In this document: positions 1 through 9,204 of the stretch, in pieces
Layout of the letters: each line of letters starts with the position of its first letter
How positions within the stretch are numbered: the first letter of the stretch is position 1
NCBI GenBank assembly: GCA_035938395.1
Contig: DASZGY010000077.1
Location: forward strand, 1 to 21,800
DNA from: JALZAA01 sp035938395
Lineage (GTDB): Bacteria > Actinomycetota > Acidimicrobiia > IMCC26256 > JACDBD01
Direction of reading: 5' to 3'
Length of the DNA: 21,800 nucleotides
Program-made: the position numbers and the translations under genes
The notes under the pieces: generated by a model
What the model saw: the letters and a program-made list of their open reading frames with translations, nothing else
Databases searched by the model: none
Told to the model about the DNA's origin: nothing

Positions 1-1020
1 AAGGGCGTGCAGCTCACGCACCGCAACTGCTGGATCAACGCGGCCGTCTTCGGCTGGCACACGGGTGTCAACGACCGCGACGTCTACCTCCACACCCTGC
101 CGATGTTCCATTGCAACGGATGGGGCATGCCGTACGCGGTCACGGGCATGGGCGGCCGCCACGTCGTCATCCGCAAGGTCGACGGCGCCGAGATCCTCCG
201 GCGCATCGACGCGCACGGCGTCACCCTGCTCAACGGCGCGCCCGCCGTCGTGAACGCGGTGCTCGACGCCGCCGCCCAATGGCAGGGGGAGATCCCGGGC
301 CGCGGCCGGACCCGGATGGTGGTGGCGGGTGCACCGCCGCCGACGCGGACCATCGAGCGGGTCGAGACCGAGCTCGGTTGGGAGTTCATCCAGATCTACG
401 GGCTCACCGAGACCGCGCCCCTGCTGACGATGAACCGCAGCCGGGCCGAGTACGACGATCTCGACGCGGCTGAACGTGCCCAGCGGCTGGGACGGGCCGG
501 CGCGCCCACGCTCGCGGTGCAGGTGCGCGTCGACGACGAAAGCGAGGTGCTCGCCCGCGGCAACGTCGTCATGGAGGGCTACTGGAAGCAGCCGGACGAG
601 ACGGCCAGGGCGATCCCCGCCGGGTGGTTCCACACCGGCGACGGCGGTGTGATCGACGAGGACGAGTACCTGTCGATCTCGGACCGGAAGAAGGACGTCA
701 TCATCTCGGGGGGCGAGAACGTGTCGTCCGTCGAGGTCGAGGACTGCCTGTTCTCGCACCCGGCGGTCGCGGAGGTCGCGGTGATCGGCGTGCCCGACGA
801 GAAGTGGGGCGAGACCGTCAAGGCGCTCGTCGTGTTGGCGCCCGGCGCGGAGGTGAGCGAATCGGAGCTCATCGCCCATTCCCGCGACCACCTCTCGCAC
901 TACAAGTGTCCGACGTCGGTCGAGTTCCGCTCCGAGCTCGCGCGCACCGCAACGGGCAAACTCCAGAAGTTCAGGCTCCGCGGCCCGTACTGGGAGGGCC
1001 GCGACCGCGGAGTCGGGTGA
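1..1020 (+). CDS. Acyl-CoA synthetase (AMP-dependent ligase), C-terminal part; 5' end outside the window
   Basis: The frame is open from base 1 and begins inside the P-loop motif (KGVQLTHRN, normally preceded by TSGTTGxP), so roughly the first third of the enzyme lies outside the window. The remaining 339 codons hold the substrate-side motif TLPMFHCNGWG, the IYGLTET motif, the A8 hinge (GWFHTGDGG, then SDRKKDVIISGGENV) and the C-terminal ATGKLQKF segment with the catalytic lysine. Family knowledge: these enzymes adenylate a carboxylate with ATP and transfer it to CoA in the cytoplasm. The HCNGWG motif is typical of the clade containing plant acyl-activating enzymes and DmdB-like medium-chain ligases, so a short or medium acyl substrate is my inference. 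The stop lies 2 nt before the next start, suggesting co-transcription. Confidence 0.93.
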   Translation, partial: KGVQLTHRNCWINAAVFGWHTGVNDRDVYLHTLPMFHCNGWGMPYAVTGMGGRHVVIRKVDGAEILRRIDAHGVTLLNGAPAVVNAVLDAAAQWQGEIPGRGRTRMVVAGAPPPTRTIERVETELGWEFIQIYGLTETAPLLTMNRSRAEYDDLDAAERAQRLGRAGAPTLAVQVRVDDESEVLARGNVVMEGYWKQPDETARAIPAGWFHTGDGGVIDEDEYLSISDRKKDVIISGGENVSSVEVEDCLFSHPAVAEVAVIGVPDEKWGETVKALVVLAPGAEVSESELIAHSRDHLSHYKCPTSVEFRSELARTATGKLQKFRLRGPYWEGRDRGVG

Positions 1021-1022
1021 CC

Positions 1023-1280
1023 GTGTCTGACGAGCCGTCGGTGTCGCGCGTTGTCGGTCAGCTCCGCTACCTCTTCGAGGAGCGGCCCGAGCTCTCGGGG
1101 GCGTCGGCCGCCGAGCTCGCGAGGTGGCTCAGCCGTGAGGACCGCATGGCGCGCGCTCGGGCCAAGGATCCGCTCGGCAGCCGCGAGGCCGTCGAGACCG
1201 CCGCCGCGCAGCTCGACGACCGGATCACTGAGTCGATGGTCGCCGAGGCCCTTGCGCAGCTGCGCGGCGCCCGCGGCTGA
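1023..1280 (+). CDS. Small hypothetical protein (85 aa)
   Basis: A GTG start sits 2 nt after the acyl-CoA synthetase stop, with GGAG at 1009-1012 as a plausible ribosome site. The product is charged and apparently all-helical, with no membrane segment, signal or cysteine. It starts MSDEPSVSRVVGQLRYLF and has Arg/Glu/Ala-rich helices up to QLRGARG. I do not recognise a family. The tight spacing and codon use like its neighbours argue that it is real and translated with the upstream ligase. Its role may relate to that ligase, but nothing in the sequence shows it. Confidence 0.65.
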   Translation: MSDEPSVSRVVGQLRYLFEERPELSGASAAELARWLSREDRMARARAKDPLGSREAVETAAAQLDDRITESMVAEALAQLRGARG

Positions 1281-1352
1281 GCACGTGCCGAGCTGGGCCG
1301 AGCAGGCCACCGCGATCGCGACCGCAGTCGGTGCCGTCGGGCTCAACGCCGA

Positions 1353-1901
1353 GTGAGCACCACCTCTTACGTCTGGCGTCGACTCGACCTCGACGGGCTC
1401 GTGTTCGTGCGGCTCGACGAGGGCACTGAAGGCGTCGCGGTGGCGGGCTACGAGATCTGCGTCGACGGCGACGAACGATGGGCGGCGCGCTTCTCGGTCG
1501 ACCTCGATCCCGCCTGGCGACACGAACGCACGACCGTCGAAGTGACGGACGCCGCCGGCTCGCGGCGCCTCGACGTCGAGTCGGATGGCGCCGGCTCCTG
1601 GTTGCACGGTGGCCGCCCCGACCCTTCGTTGGAGGGCTGCACGGACGTCGACCTCGCCGGCAACCCGTTCACGAACGCGTTCGTGACGCGGCGGCTCGCA
1701 CCGGAGGTCGGCGCCGACCTCGAGGTGCGGGCCGCGTTCATCGAGACTCCCGGCCTCTCGGTGCGACCGCTCGTGCAGCGCTACCAGCGCCTCGCTGCCG
1801 ACCGGTGGGTGTATGCCGACGACGAGCACGGCCGGTTCGAGCTCAGCACGGACGCCGATGGAGTCGCGGTCGACTACGAGCAGCTCGCCCAACGCGTCTG
1901 A
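1353..1901 (+). CDS. Putative glycolipid-binding protein (DUF1089-like)
   Basis: This 182-residue cytoplasmic protein matches my memory of the putative glycolipid-binding family (PF06475, structurally characterised from Pseudomonas PA1994). The shared pattern is an N-terminal VWRRLDLDGL, a beta-rich middle with GSWLHGGRPD, the hallmark GCTDVDLAGNPFTNAFVTRRL at about residues 90-110, and a C-terminal VDYEQLAQR. The function of the family is not established; glycolipid binding is suggested from structure only. The GTG start shares bases with the TGA of a 23-codon frame just upstream. No signal peptide or membrane segment is visible. It is followed by an inverted repeat and a dehydrogenase gene on the same strand. 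Confidence 0.8.
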   Translation: MSTTSYVWRRLDLDGLVFVRLDEGTEGVAVAGYEICVDGDERWAARFSVDLDPAWRHERTTVEVTDAAGSRRLDVESDGAGSWLHGGRPDPSLEGCTDVDLAGNPFTNAFVTRRLAPEVGADLEVRAAFIETPGLSVRPLVQRYQRLAADRWVYADDEHGRFELSTDADGVAVDYEQLAQRV

Positions 1902-1928
1902 GGTCCGGCTCGGAAGCCCGTCACTAAG

Positions 1929-1944
1929 CTGACGTCGCCGTCAG
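1929..1944. promoter_or_regulatory. Inverted repeat ahead of the alcohol dehydrogenase gene
   Basis: CTGACG and CGTCAG form perfect 6-bp arms around a TCGC loop, 7 nt before the ATG at 1951 and 27 nt after the preceding stop. It could be an operator, an mRNA hairpin in the leader, or a weak terminator. There is no T-run, so a classical terminator is less likely. A TAAGCT hexamer at 1925-1930 overlaps it and could act as a -10 box. This is inference from symmetry only. Confidence 0.35.
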
Positions 1945-1950
1945 TCGTCG

Positions 1951-3195
1951 ATGCCGGGGGAGTGGATGCAGGGTCTTCTGTACGGAGTGGCGCCCGAGCC
2001 GCAGCCCGAGCCGGCCGAGGACAACCACCTCCTCCGCGGGCTCGCGCAGACGCCGATGCGCCTCGTCGACCTTCCGGACCCCGAGTTCCTCCTGCCCGAC
2101 TGGGTGGTCACACGTCCCCGCCTCACCGGTATCTGCGGGTCGGACGCCAAGCAGGTGTTCATGGACTGGGTCAACGTGGCGACGCCCGACAACCCGATGA
2201 AGGGCTTCTTCTCGCTCCCGCAGGTGCTGGGACACGAGGTCGTCGCCGATGTCGTCGCGCTCGGGCCCCGGGCCGAAGGGCTCGACGTCGGGGACCGCGT
2301 CGTGCTCAACCCGTGGCTGTCGTGCCGGCCCCGCGGCGTCGATCCGGTCTGCCCGGCGTGCGAGGCGGGTGATCTCAGCCTGTGCTGGAGCTTCGGCGTG
2401 GGACCGATCGCGCCCGGGATCCACACAGGGACGTCGCGTGACGCGAGCGGCGGCTACGCGCAGCTCATGCCCGCGCACGACACGCAGTTGTTCAAGGTGC
2501 CCGACGAGGTTCCGGACGAGCTCGCGGTCTTCGCCGACCCGTTCGCGGTCAGCCTGCACTCGGTAACCCGTCATCCGCCGGTGCCCGGCGGCAAGGTGAT
2601 GGTGTACGGCGCCGGCGCCCTCGGGACCTGCGCCACCGCGATCCTCCGGGCGCTCCACCCCGACGTCGAGGTGCTCGTCGTCGCCCGCTTCGAAGCCCAA
2701 GCCGCGCTGGCGCGCAAGCTCGGCGCGACCGTCATCGGACACGAGCCGGCCCACGCCGTCATCGAAGAGGCGGCGTCGTGGTCGGGCGGCGTGTTGCAGC
2801 CGAGCGACGGGCTGCCGATGGCCTACCCGGGCGAGATCGACGTCGTGTACGACACGATCGGCAAGCAGGAGACGTTCGAAGTCGGCGCGCGCGTCCTCAA
2901 GGCTCGCGGCACGCTCGTGAAAGCCGGTGTGCACGGCCCGACCTTCTGGGAGGACACACCGCTGTACTTCAAGGAGCTCTCGCTGGTGGGTTCGAACGCG
3001 TTCGGGTTCGAAGAGGTCGACGGCGTGCGCCAGCACGGCATCGAGCAGTACCTCGATCTCGTGCGCGAGGGCCGGATCGACCTCACGGGCATGCTGACGC
3101 ATACGTTCGAGCTCGGCGAGTGGCGGGACGCGTTCACTGCTCTGGCCACCCAGGACCGCAGCGCCGCGATCAAGGTCGCGTTCGACCTGCGCTGA
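1951..3195 (+). CDS. Zinc-dependent alcohol dehydrogenase (MDR superfamily)
   Basis: A 414-residue medium-chain dehydrogenase/reductase. Catalytic zinc ligands are visible as Cys62 in GICGSD and His95-Glu96 in GHEVVADV. A structural zinc lobe is suggested by Cys125, Cys134, Cys137 and Cys145. The NAD(P)-binding Rossmann motif is GAGALG near residue 220, and FADPFAVSLHSV precedes it as in this subgroup. Members oxidise alcohols or polyols with NAD(P)+; the substrate cannot be told here. The alternative ATG at 1966 has a GGGGGAG ribosome site (1956-1962) but only 3 nt of spacing, so either start is possible. The gene converges on a methyltransferase gene with 6 nt between the stops. Confidence 0.9.
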   Translation: MPGEWMQGLLYGVAPEPQPEPAEDNHLLRGLAQTPMRLVDLPDPEFLLPDWVVTRPRLTGICGSDAKQVFMDWVNVATPDNPMKGFFSLPQVLGHEVVADVVALGPRAEGLDVGDRVVLNPWLSCRPRGVDPVCPACEAGDLSLCWSFGVGPIAPGIHTGTSRDASGGYAQLMPAHDTQLFKVPDEVPDELAVFADPFAVSLHSVTRHPPVPGGKVMVYGAGALGTCATAILRALHPDVEVLVVARFEAQAALARKLGATVIGHEPAHAVIEEAASWSGGVLQPSDGLPMAYPGEIDVVYDTIGKQETFEVGARVLKARGTLVKAGVHGPTFWEDTPLYFKELSLVGSNAFGFEEVDGVRQHGIEQYLDLVREGRIDLTGMLTHTFELGEWRDAFTALATQDRSAAIKVAFDLR

Positions 3196-3201
3196 CTCGA
3201 A

Positions 3202-4017
3202 TCAGCTGCCTCGCTCGAATGTCATCTGGCGCATGCCCCATGTGATCGGCGCGCGGCTTTGCCCGCGAGCGAGCTCGCGAAGCTCGGCGCCGAGCTGGTC
3301 GAGATCATCGCGACTGTGGCTGTCCCGTACGAAGGGCTCGTCGCGCCAGGTCGCGAAGTTCAACTCGAACAGCTCGGCGGCGCGCGCGGTCGGCACGGGA
3401 TGGGTGCGTACGACGCTCGTCCGCTTCCGGCCGCCGGGACCCCCGTCGAACTTGTCGGCGATCGGACCGGCGGCGAGTGAGCTCCCGCGAGCTTGGAGGA
3501 CCGCGGCGAGCAGAGTGAGATAGCGGCGCAACGCGGGATCGTCCGTACGGATCCATTCCACCTCGTCGAGGGCAAGCACACCGCCGAGCTCGAGCTGGCT
3601 CATCCACGCGCGCACGAGGCGGTCGGGTCTCGGGATGTGCGACAGGACGAACCTGCCGTACACGAGGTTCGCCCGACCCGTCGGGAACGGCAGGTCCATC
3701 ACGTCGTGACGGAGGAACGCCACCCCTCCTGGCGCGTCCGCTCGGGCGCGGGCGATGAACGCCTCGGACGAGTCGAGACCGATGACCTTTGCCGCTCCAG
3801 TGGTCGACGCCACCAATCGCGTCGTATGCCCCGGTCCGCAACCGAGGTCGAGGGCGAGCCTCGGCCGGTTGCGTACGTCCTCGCGCAGGAACGCCGCGCT
3901 CGGCGATGCCCAGGTCTCGGCCACCAGGTCGAGTCGACGCGCTGCGACGTCGGTGTCTCCGAAGACGTAGTCCGGCGACTTCCCCACGCCGTGGACCGTA
4001 CCCGGGAGTATCGTCAC
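3202..4017 (-). CDS. Class I SAM-dependent methyltransferase
   Basis: A 271-residue cytoplasmic protein with the SAM-binding motif I LALDLGCGPGHTT near residues 54-66, an acidic motif II end (VIGLDSS), motif III-like FLRHDVMDLPFP, and the post-motif SHIPRPDRLVRAW typical of Methyltransf_11/25 enzymes. The methyl acceptor is unknown. The GTG at 4017 has no clear ribosome site. An in-frame GTG at 3987 gives MGKSPDYVFGDTD, a beginning typical of relatives, and may be the real start. The gene is divergent from the acyl-CoA synthetase gene at 4052, with only 34 nt (or 64 nt) between the starts, and convergent with the alcohol dehydrogenase. Confidence 0.87.
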   Translation of the reverse strand: MTILPGTVHGVGKSPDYVFGDTDVAARRLDLVAETWASPSAAFLREDVRNRPRLALDLGCGPGHTTRLVASTTGAAKVIGLDSSEAFIARARADAPGGVAFLRHDVMDLPFPTGRANLVYGRFVLSHIPRPDRLVRAWMSQLELGGVLALDEVEWIRTDDPALRRYLTLLAAVLQARGSSLAAGPIADKFDGGPGGRKRTSVVRTHPVPTARAAELFELNFATWRDEPFVRDSHSRDDLDQLGAELRELARGQSRAPITWGMRQMTFERGS

Positions 4018-4051
4018 GGCCGCCGGGATTCACCGCACGAGGGGGCGCCAC

Positions 4052-5611
4052 GTGGGCGTGGACACCGAGCTCGACGAGCTGCTGGCCTACGCCGACCGCG
4101 GGATGGCGGTCGCGTGGCACGCGCGGCGCCGGCCCGCCACTCCCGCCTTGATCACGACGGCGGGGACGATCACCTACGGAGAGTTGAACGAGCGGGCCAA
4201 CCGGCTGGCGCGAGCGTTCCGCCGCCGCGGCCTCCGACCCGGCGACGCGGTCGCGCTCCTGTGCTCGAACCGGACCGAGTTCGTCGAGGTCCTCTTGGCG
4301 ACCCAACGGTCGGGGCTGCGGCTCACGACCGTGAACTGGCACCTCACGCCGGACGAGGCCGGCTACATCGCCGACGACTGCGAAGCGCGGGCGTTCGTCG
4401 CCGAAGCCCGATTCGCCGACGTGGCCGACGGTGCCGCCGCCGCGGCGCCGCGGGCGCAGGTCCGCCTCGCCGTCGCCGGCTCGCTCGACGGGTTCGAGGA
4501 CTACGACACGGCGGTTGCGGCCGAGCCCGGCGACGACCTCGACGATCCCGCCCTCGGATCACAGATGCTGTACACGAGCGGCACGACGGGCCGGCCGAAA
4601 GGGGTCTTCCGCGACGAGGCGTCGCTCGCGACGGCGGTGATGCTCGCACGCGCCGCGTACCGCGACGGCAACGTGCACCTGCTGACTGGACCGCTGTATC
4701 ACGCCGCACCCCTCTTGTTCTCGCTCAACGCGCCGTTGATCGCCGGGGTCCCGACCGTTGTCATGCCGGAGTGGGACCCGGAGGAGGCGCTGCGGTTGAT
4801 CGATCGGCACCGCGTCACCCACACGCACATGGTCCCGACGATGTTCCACCAGCTGCTCGCGCTCCCGGACGACGTACGCGCCCGGTACGACGTTTCGTCG
4901 TTGCGCAACGTGTTGCACGGCGCGGCGCCGTGCCCGGTCGGCGTGAAGCAGCGCCTGATCGAGTGGCTGGGACCCGTCGTGAACGAGTACTACGCCGCCA
5001 CCGAGGGCCTCGGCACGTGGGTGGATGCGCGCACGTGGTTGCAGAAACCGGGGACCGTCGGCAGGCCTGTGCCGGAGGACCAGGTCGTGGTGGCGGACGA
5101 GGAGGCCAACCCGTTGCCGCCGGGCGAGGTCGGGCTCGTGTGGTTCAAGGCCTCGGAGGTCCCGTTCGAGTACTTCAAGGATCGTTCCAAGACCGAGTCG
5201 TCATACCGGGACCGCCACTTCACGCTCGGCGACATGGGCTACGTCGACGACGACGGCTTCCTGTTCCTCACCGATCGCAGCGCCAACCTCATCATCTCGG
5301 GCGGCGTGAACATCTACCCGGCCGAGGTGGACGCCGTCTTGCTCGACCACGCCGCGGTCGCCGACGCCGCCGTCATCGGGGTGCCGAACCCGGAGTGGGG
5401 CGAAGAAGTGCTCGCAGTGGTCGAGCTACGCACCGGGGTCGAGCCGAGCGGCGACCTCGCCGACGAGCTCGTCGGCTTCTGCCGCGATCATCTGGCGCAC
5501 TACAAGTGCCCGCGCCGCGTCGAGTTCGTCGACCAGCTGCCGCGTCAGGACAACGGCAAGATCTACAAGCGGCTGCTGCGCGATCGATACCGCGAGCGCG
5601 CCTCGACCTGA
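4052..5611 (+). CDS. Acyl-CoA synthetase (AMP-dependent ligase), complete
   Basis: A full-length 519-residue adenylate-forming enzyme. The P-loop TSGTTGRPKGV spans residues 175-185, EYYAATEG is the adenine motif, GDMGYVDDDG followed by TDRSANLIISGGVNIYP is the hinge region, and the catalytic Lys503 sits in DNGKIYKR. The family activates carboxylic acids to acyl-AMP and then acyl-CoA. The substrate is not readable, but GVNIYPAEV is common in fatty-acid and bile-acid/cholate-type ligases of actinobacteria. The GTG start is supported by GAGGGGG at 4039-4045, 6 nt upstream; an in-frame GTG follows at 4058. The stop lies 4 nt from the convergent Coq4-like gene. Confidence 0.93.
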   Translation: MGVDTELDELLAYADRGMAVAWHARRRPATPALITTAGTITYGELNERANRLARAFRRRGLRPGDAVALLCSNRTEFVEVLLATQRSGLRLTTVNWHLTPDEAGYIADDCEARAFVAEARFADVADGAAAAAPRAQVRLAVAGSLDGFEDYDTAVAAEPGDDLDDPALGSQMLYTSGTTGRPKGVFRDEASLATAVMLARAAYRDGNVHLLTGPLYHAAPLLFSLNAPLIAGVPTVVMPEWDPEEALRLIDRHRVTHTHMVPTMFHQLLALPDDVRARYDVSSLRNVLHGAAPCPVGVKQRLIEWLGPVVNEYYAATEGLGTWVDARTWLQKPGTVGRPVPEDQVVVADEEANPLPPGEVGLVWFKASEVPFEYFKDRSKTESSYRDRHFTLGDMGYVDDDGFLFLTDRSANLIISGGVNIYPAEVDAVLLDHAAVADAAVIGVPNPEWGEEVLAVVELRTGVEPSGDLADELVGFCRDHLAHYKCPRRVEFVDQLPRQDNGKIYKRLLRDRYRERAST

Positions 5612-5615
5612 CGGG

Positions 5616-6524
5616 TCAGGCGCGGCGGCCGGGAATCGACAGGTCGCGACGCACGTCCTCGAGCGGCTCGTCGACGTGCGCGAGATGGTCGATCGCCGCG
5701 AAGTCGGCGGTGCACTGCGCGCCGCGCCGGATCGCGTCGGCGAGCTCCTCGGCCGCGCCCGGTCGCGCCAGGGTGCCGACCTTGGGAGTGATCGCGACGG
5801 TGGACTCGAGCAACCCGGCTTCGTGCAGGGACAAGGAGGCGCAGAAGTTCGAGAAGTGCTGGTCGCCGTCCGTCGCGCTGACGAGCATCGCCTGGAGCGC
5901 GAGCTCGCCCGGTCCGTTCGGCTCGTAGCCCGACAGCACGTGCGAGAAGTCGTGGGCGACGAAGATCACGTCGCCCCCGCCCGGCTCGCCCGGGAACTTG
6001 AGCCCGTAGCGCTGGTAGAAGTCGAAGTACGCCCGCCCGAGGCTGTCCGGCGGGCAGTGCTCGAGCGCCCGCAACCGCGACGCCATCTCGGCGTCCTCGG
6101 CCCCGGCGAACTGCGGCTCGACGTCGTAATCGTCGTGGTACCGCTGGTAGTCGGCGTTGAGCTCTGCCCGCGCCGAATGGAGCGCGTCACGCGCCACGAC
6201 CTGCATCTTCTCGTCGACGTCCAGGGCGGCGGCGTACTCCTGTACGCGTTGCGCCATCGGGTCGCTGCCCGGGTGACGGCTGAACTCGAGCACGATCATG
6301 AGCTCGACGACCCGATGACGCGCCTTGGGGTCCGCGACGGCGACCGCCAATCCGGCCGGATCGAGCGGCTCGAGCGACGAGAGCTCGATGGCGACGTCGA
6401 AGTACCCGTGAACGATCGCGTCGATGATGTGGCGCTGCTCGTCCGTCGGGCCGCCGTCGACGGTCGCTGCCCCGAGCAAGCCGCGCGCGACCGGCTCGGC
6501 GAGCTCCTTGTGCACGGGTCGCAT
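5616..6524 (-). CDS. Coq4-like protein (ubiquinone biosynthesis COQ4 family)
   Basis: A 302-residue protein whose C-terminal half carries the Coq4 signature: LGRAYFDFYQRYGL (163-175), then the metal-binding pattern HDxxH-x11-E at His191, Asp192, His195 and Glu207 within HDFSHVLSGY and GELALQA. Eukaryotic COQ4 has been implicated in C1 oxidative decarboxylation in coenzyme Q synthesis. The helical N-terminal part (about 1-130) is longer than in classical Coq4. No signal or membrane segment is visible. The frame is open 28 codons further upstream, but the ATG at 6524 has a perfect AGGAGG 5 nt ahead, so I chose it. It is divergent from the hydroxyacid dehydrogenase gene. Family membership is fairly sure; the reaction in this organism is unknown. 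Confidence 0.82.
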   Translation of the reverse strand: MRPVHKELAEPVARGLLGAATVDGGPTDEQRHIIDAIVHGYFDVAIELSSLEPLDPAGLAVAVADPKARHRVVELMIVLEFSRHPGSDPMAQRVQEYAAALDVDEKMQVVARDALHSARAELNADYQRYHDDYDVEPQFAGAEDAEMASRLRALEHCPPDSLGRAYFDFYQRYGLKFPGEPGGGDVIFVAHDFSHVLSGYEPNGPGELALQAMLVSATDGDQHFSNFCASLSLHEAGLLESTVAITPKVGTLARPGAAEELADAIRRGAQCTADFAAIDHLAHVDEPLEDVRRDLSIPGRRA

Positions 6525-6529
6525 GCGTT

Positions 6530-6535
6530 CCTCCT
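6530..6535 (-). promoter_or_regulatory. Ribosome binding site deciding the Coq4-like start
   Basis: A perfect AGGAGG on the minus strand lies 5 nt ahead of the ATG at 6524. It rules against the 28-codon longer open frame. Confidence 0.8.
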
Positions 6536-6645
6536 GCCCTCGACGCTGCGCGCACACCATCGTGGAGCAACGCGGCGACGCCGGGCAAACGCGTGGTGGT
6601 CGCCGCAACCCTTACGCTCGCACTCGGCGGTGGCGGCTTCGCGAC

Positions 6646-6651
6646 AGGAGG
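6646..6651 (+). promoter_or_regulatory. Ribosome binding site selecting a TTG start
   Basis: A perfect AGGAGG lies 4 nt before TTG at 6656. The next in-frame GTG, at 6668, is 16 nt away and too far, so TTG is the likely initiator of the hydroxyacid dehydrogenase. Confidence 0.75.
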
Positions 6652-6655
6652 AAGA

Positions 6656-7652
6656 TTGCAGGTTCTCGTGACCGAGACCGTCGGGCGGTTGCTCGACGAG
6701 CGCGGTGATCGTGTCGGCCCGGACGTCCAGCAGGTCCGCGTGCACCGTGACGGCCGGCTCGAGGTCGGCGGCGGTGAGCTCGACGCACAGCAGGTTCACG
6801 CCGAGGTGGCGTGCGCGACCGGGGACCTGTTCTTCCGCGGCGGGGCGGCTCCGTGGTTCGAGCTGCTCCTCTCGCTCGAGTCGCTGCGCTGGTTCCAGTC
6901 TCCCGCCGCCGGATACCTGCCGCTCTACGACCGGCTCTTCGAACGCGGCGTCCGCGTCACAGGCGCACACGTCAACGCGATCCCGATCGCGGAGTACGTG
7001 ATCCAGGCTGTGCTCGCACGCTTCCAGCGCGCCGACGAGTGGGCGGCGGCGCGGGCCGCTCACGAGTGGCGCCCCCACGAGTTCCGCGAGGTGTCCGGCA
7101 CGACGTGGCTCGTCATCGGGGTCGGTTCCATCGGCTCGGCCGTCGCCGAGCGCGCCCGTGCGCTGGGCGCACGCGTGCTCGGGCACCGGCGGCACCCCAC
7201 GGGGCACGAGCCCGTCGACGAGATGCTCCCGCGCGGGGCGCTCCTCGACGAGCTGCCGCGCTGCGACGTCGTCGTGCTGGCGGCGCCGGCGACGGCCGAG
7301 ACCACCGGCTTCGTCGACGAGCGCTTCCTCGCCGCGATGGCGCCGGACTCGGTGCTGGTCAACGTGGCGCGCGGCGCGCTCGTCGACGAGGCGGCTCTCC
7401 TCGCTGCGCTCGAGCGGGGCCGACCGGCCGCGGCGATCATCGACGTGTTCGCGACCGAGCCGCTGCCTGCCGACAGCCCCTTCTGGGATCATCCGGGCGT
7501 GGTGCTCACCCCGCACTCGTCGGCCGGCGGGCTCGCGCGCCACGGCCGCGTCGTCGACCTGTTCGTCGAGAACCTCGAGCGCTACCGCAGAGGACAGCCG
7601 CTCCTGCACGAGGTCCGTCCCGCCGCCGGCGAGTCCACCCGGACATGGCTCG

Positions 7653-7672
<20 letters not shown>
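6656..7672 (+). CDS. D-2-hydroxyacid dehydrogenase (NAD-binding)
   Basis: A 338-residue member of the D-isomer specific 2-hydroxyacid dehydrogenases, which interconvert 2-oxoacids and D-2-hydroxyacids with NAD(P)H. The Rossmann motif is VIGVGSIGSAVAERA. The catalytic trio is visible as Arg in NVARGALVDE, Glu in DVFATEPLP and His in LTPHSSAGG. The N-terminal lobe is divergent, with GDLFFRGGAAPWF and WFQSPAAGY in place of the usual VxxxTxxD segment. The TTG start is chosen for its AGGAGG; the frame is open 21 codons further upstream without support. The gene overlaps the next one by 20 nt, implying translational coupling with an FMN hydroxyacid oxidase that acts on the same class of compound. 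Confidence 0.9.
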
Positions 7673-8714
<1,042 letters not shown>

Positions 8715-8724
8715 CCTCCAGCCC

Positions 8725-9204
8725 ATGGCGGACGGCGTCGCGTTCAATCATCTCGGCCACTGCGTGACCGACCTGGCGCGCTCGCGCCGGTTCTACGAGG
8801 AGCTGCTCCGCTTCGAAGTCGAGCGCGAGCTGCACCCTCCCGACGATCCGTCCGGCACGCTGCTCCGCCTCCCGAAGCCGCTCGGGATGACCGCGCTCTA
8901 CCTCCGTCGTGACGGGCTCGTCCTCGAGCTCTTGCAGTTCGAGAGCGGGACGAAGCCCGCCCGCGAGCGGGTGATGAACGAGCCCGGCCTCACTCACGTC
9001 TCGGTATCCGTCGATGACGTCGACGCGGTGTGCGCGCGCGTCGCCGAATACGGCGGCGAGGTGCTCGCCGACACCAACATCGGTGCCGCGATCTTCATCC
9101 GCGATCCCGACGGTCAGCTGCTCGAGTTGCTGCCGATGAGCTACCGGGAGCAGTTACGTGAGCGCCCACTCGTTCCAGAAGAAGACGAACACGAAGACGG
9201 CTAG
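8725..9204 (+). CDS. VOC-family (glyoxalase/dioxygenase fold) protein
   Basis: A 159-residue protein with two beta-alpha-beta3 modules: FNHLGHCVTDLARSRRFYEE at 7-26 and LTHVSVSVDDVDAVCARV at about 89-106. Candidate metal ligands are His9 or His12, Glu68 in LVLELLQFE, His91 and Glu134 in GQLLELLP, the usual H/E/H/E set. VOC proteins include glyoxalase I, extradiol dioxygenases, methylmalonyl-CoA epimerase and resistance proteins; the reaction here is unknown. It starts 10 nt after the oxidase stop, so it is the third gene of a hydroxyacid unit. Its acidic tail (EEDEHEDG) is encoded where the 59-residue membrane protein gene overlaps it on the other strand by 51 nt. Confidence 0.85.
   Translation: MADGVAFNHLGHCVTDLARSRRFYEELLRFEVERELHPPDDPSGTLLRLPKPLGMTALYLRRDGLVLELLQFESGTKPARERVMNEPGLTHVSVSVDDVDAVCARVAEYGGEVLADTNIGAAIFIRDPDGQLLELLPMSYREQLRERPLVPEEDEHEDG

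Noticed and set aside
3493..5928. An 811-codon open frame on the plus strand
   Set aside because: It is out of frame with the clear acyl-CoA synthetase and antisense to the methyltransferase. The product is an Arg-rich low-complexity string.
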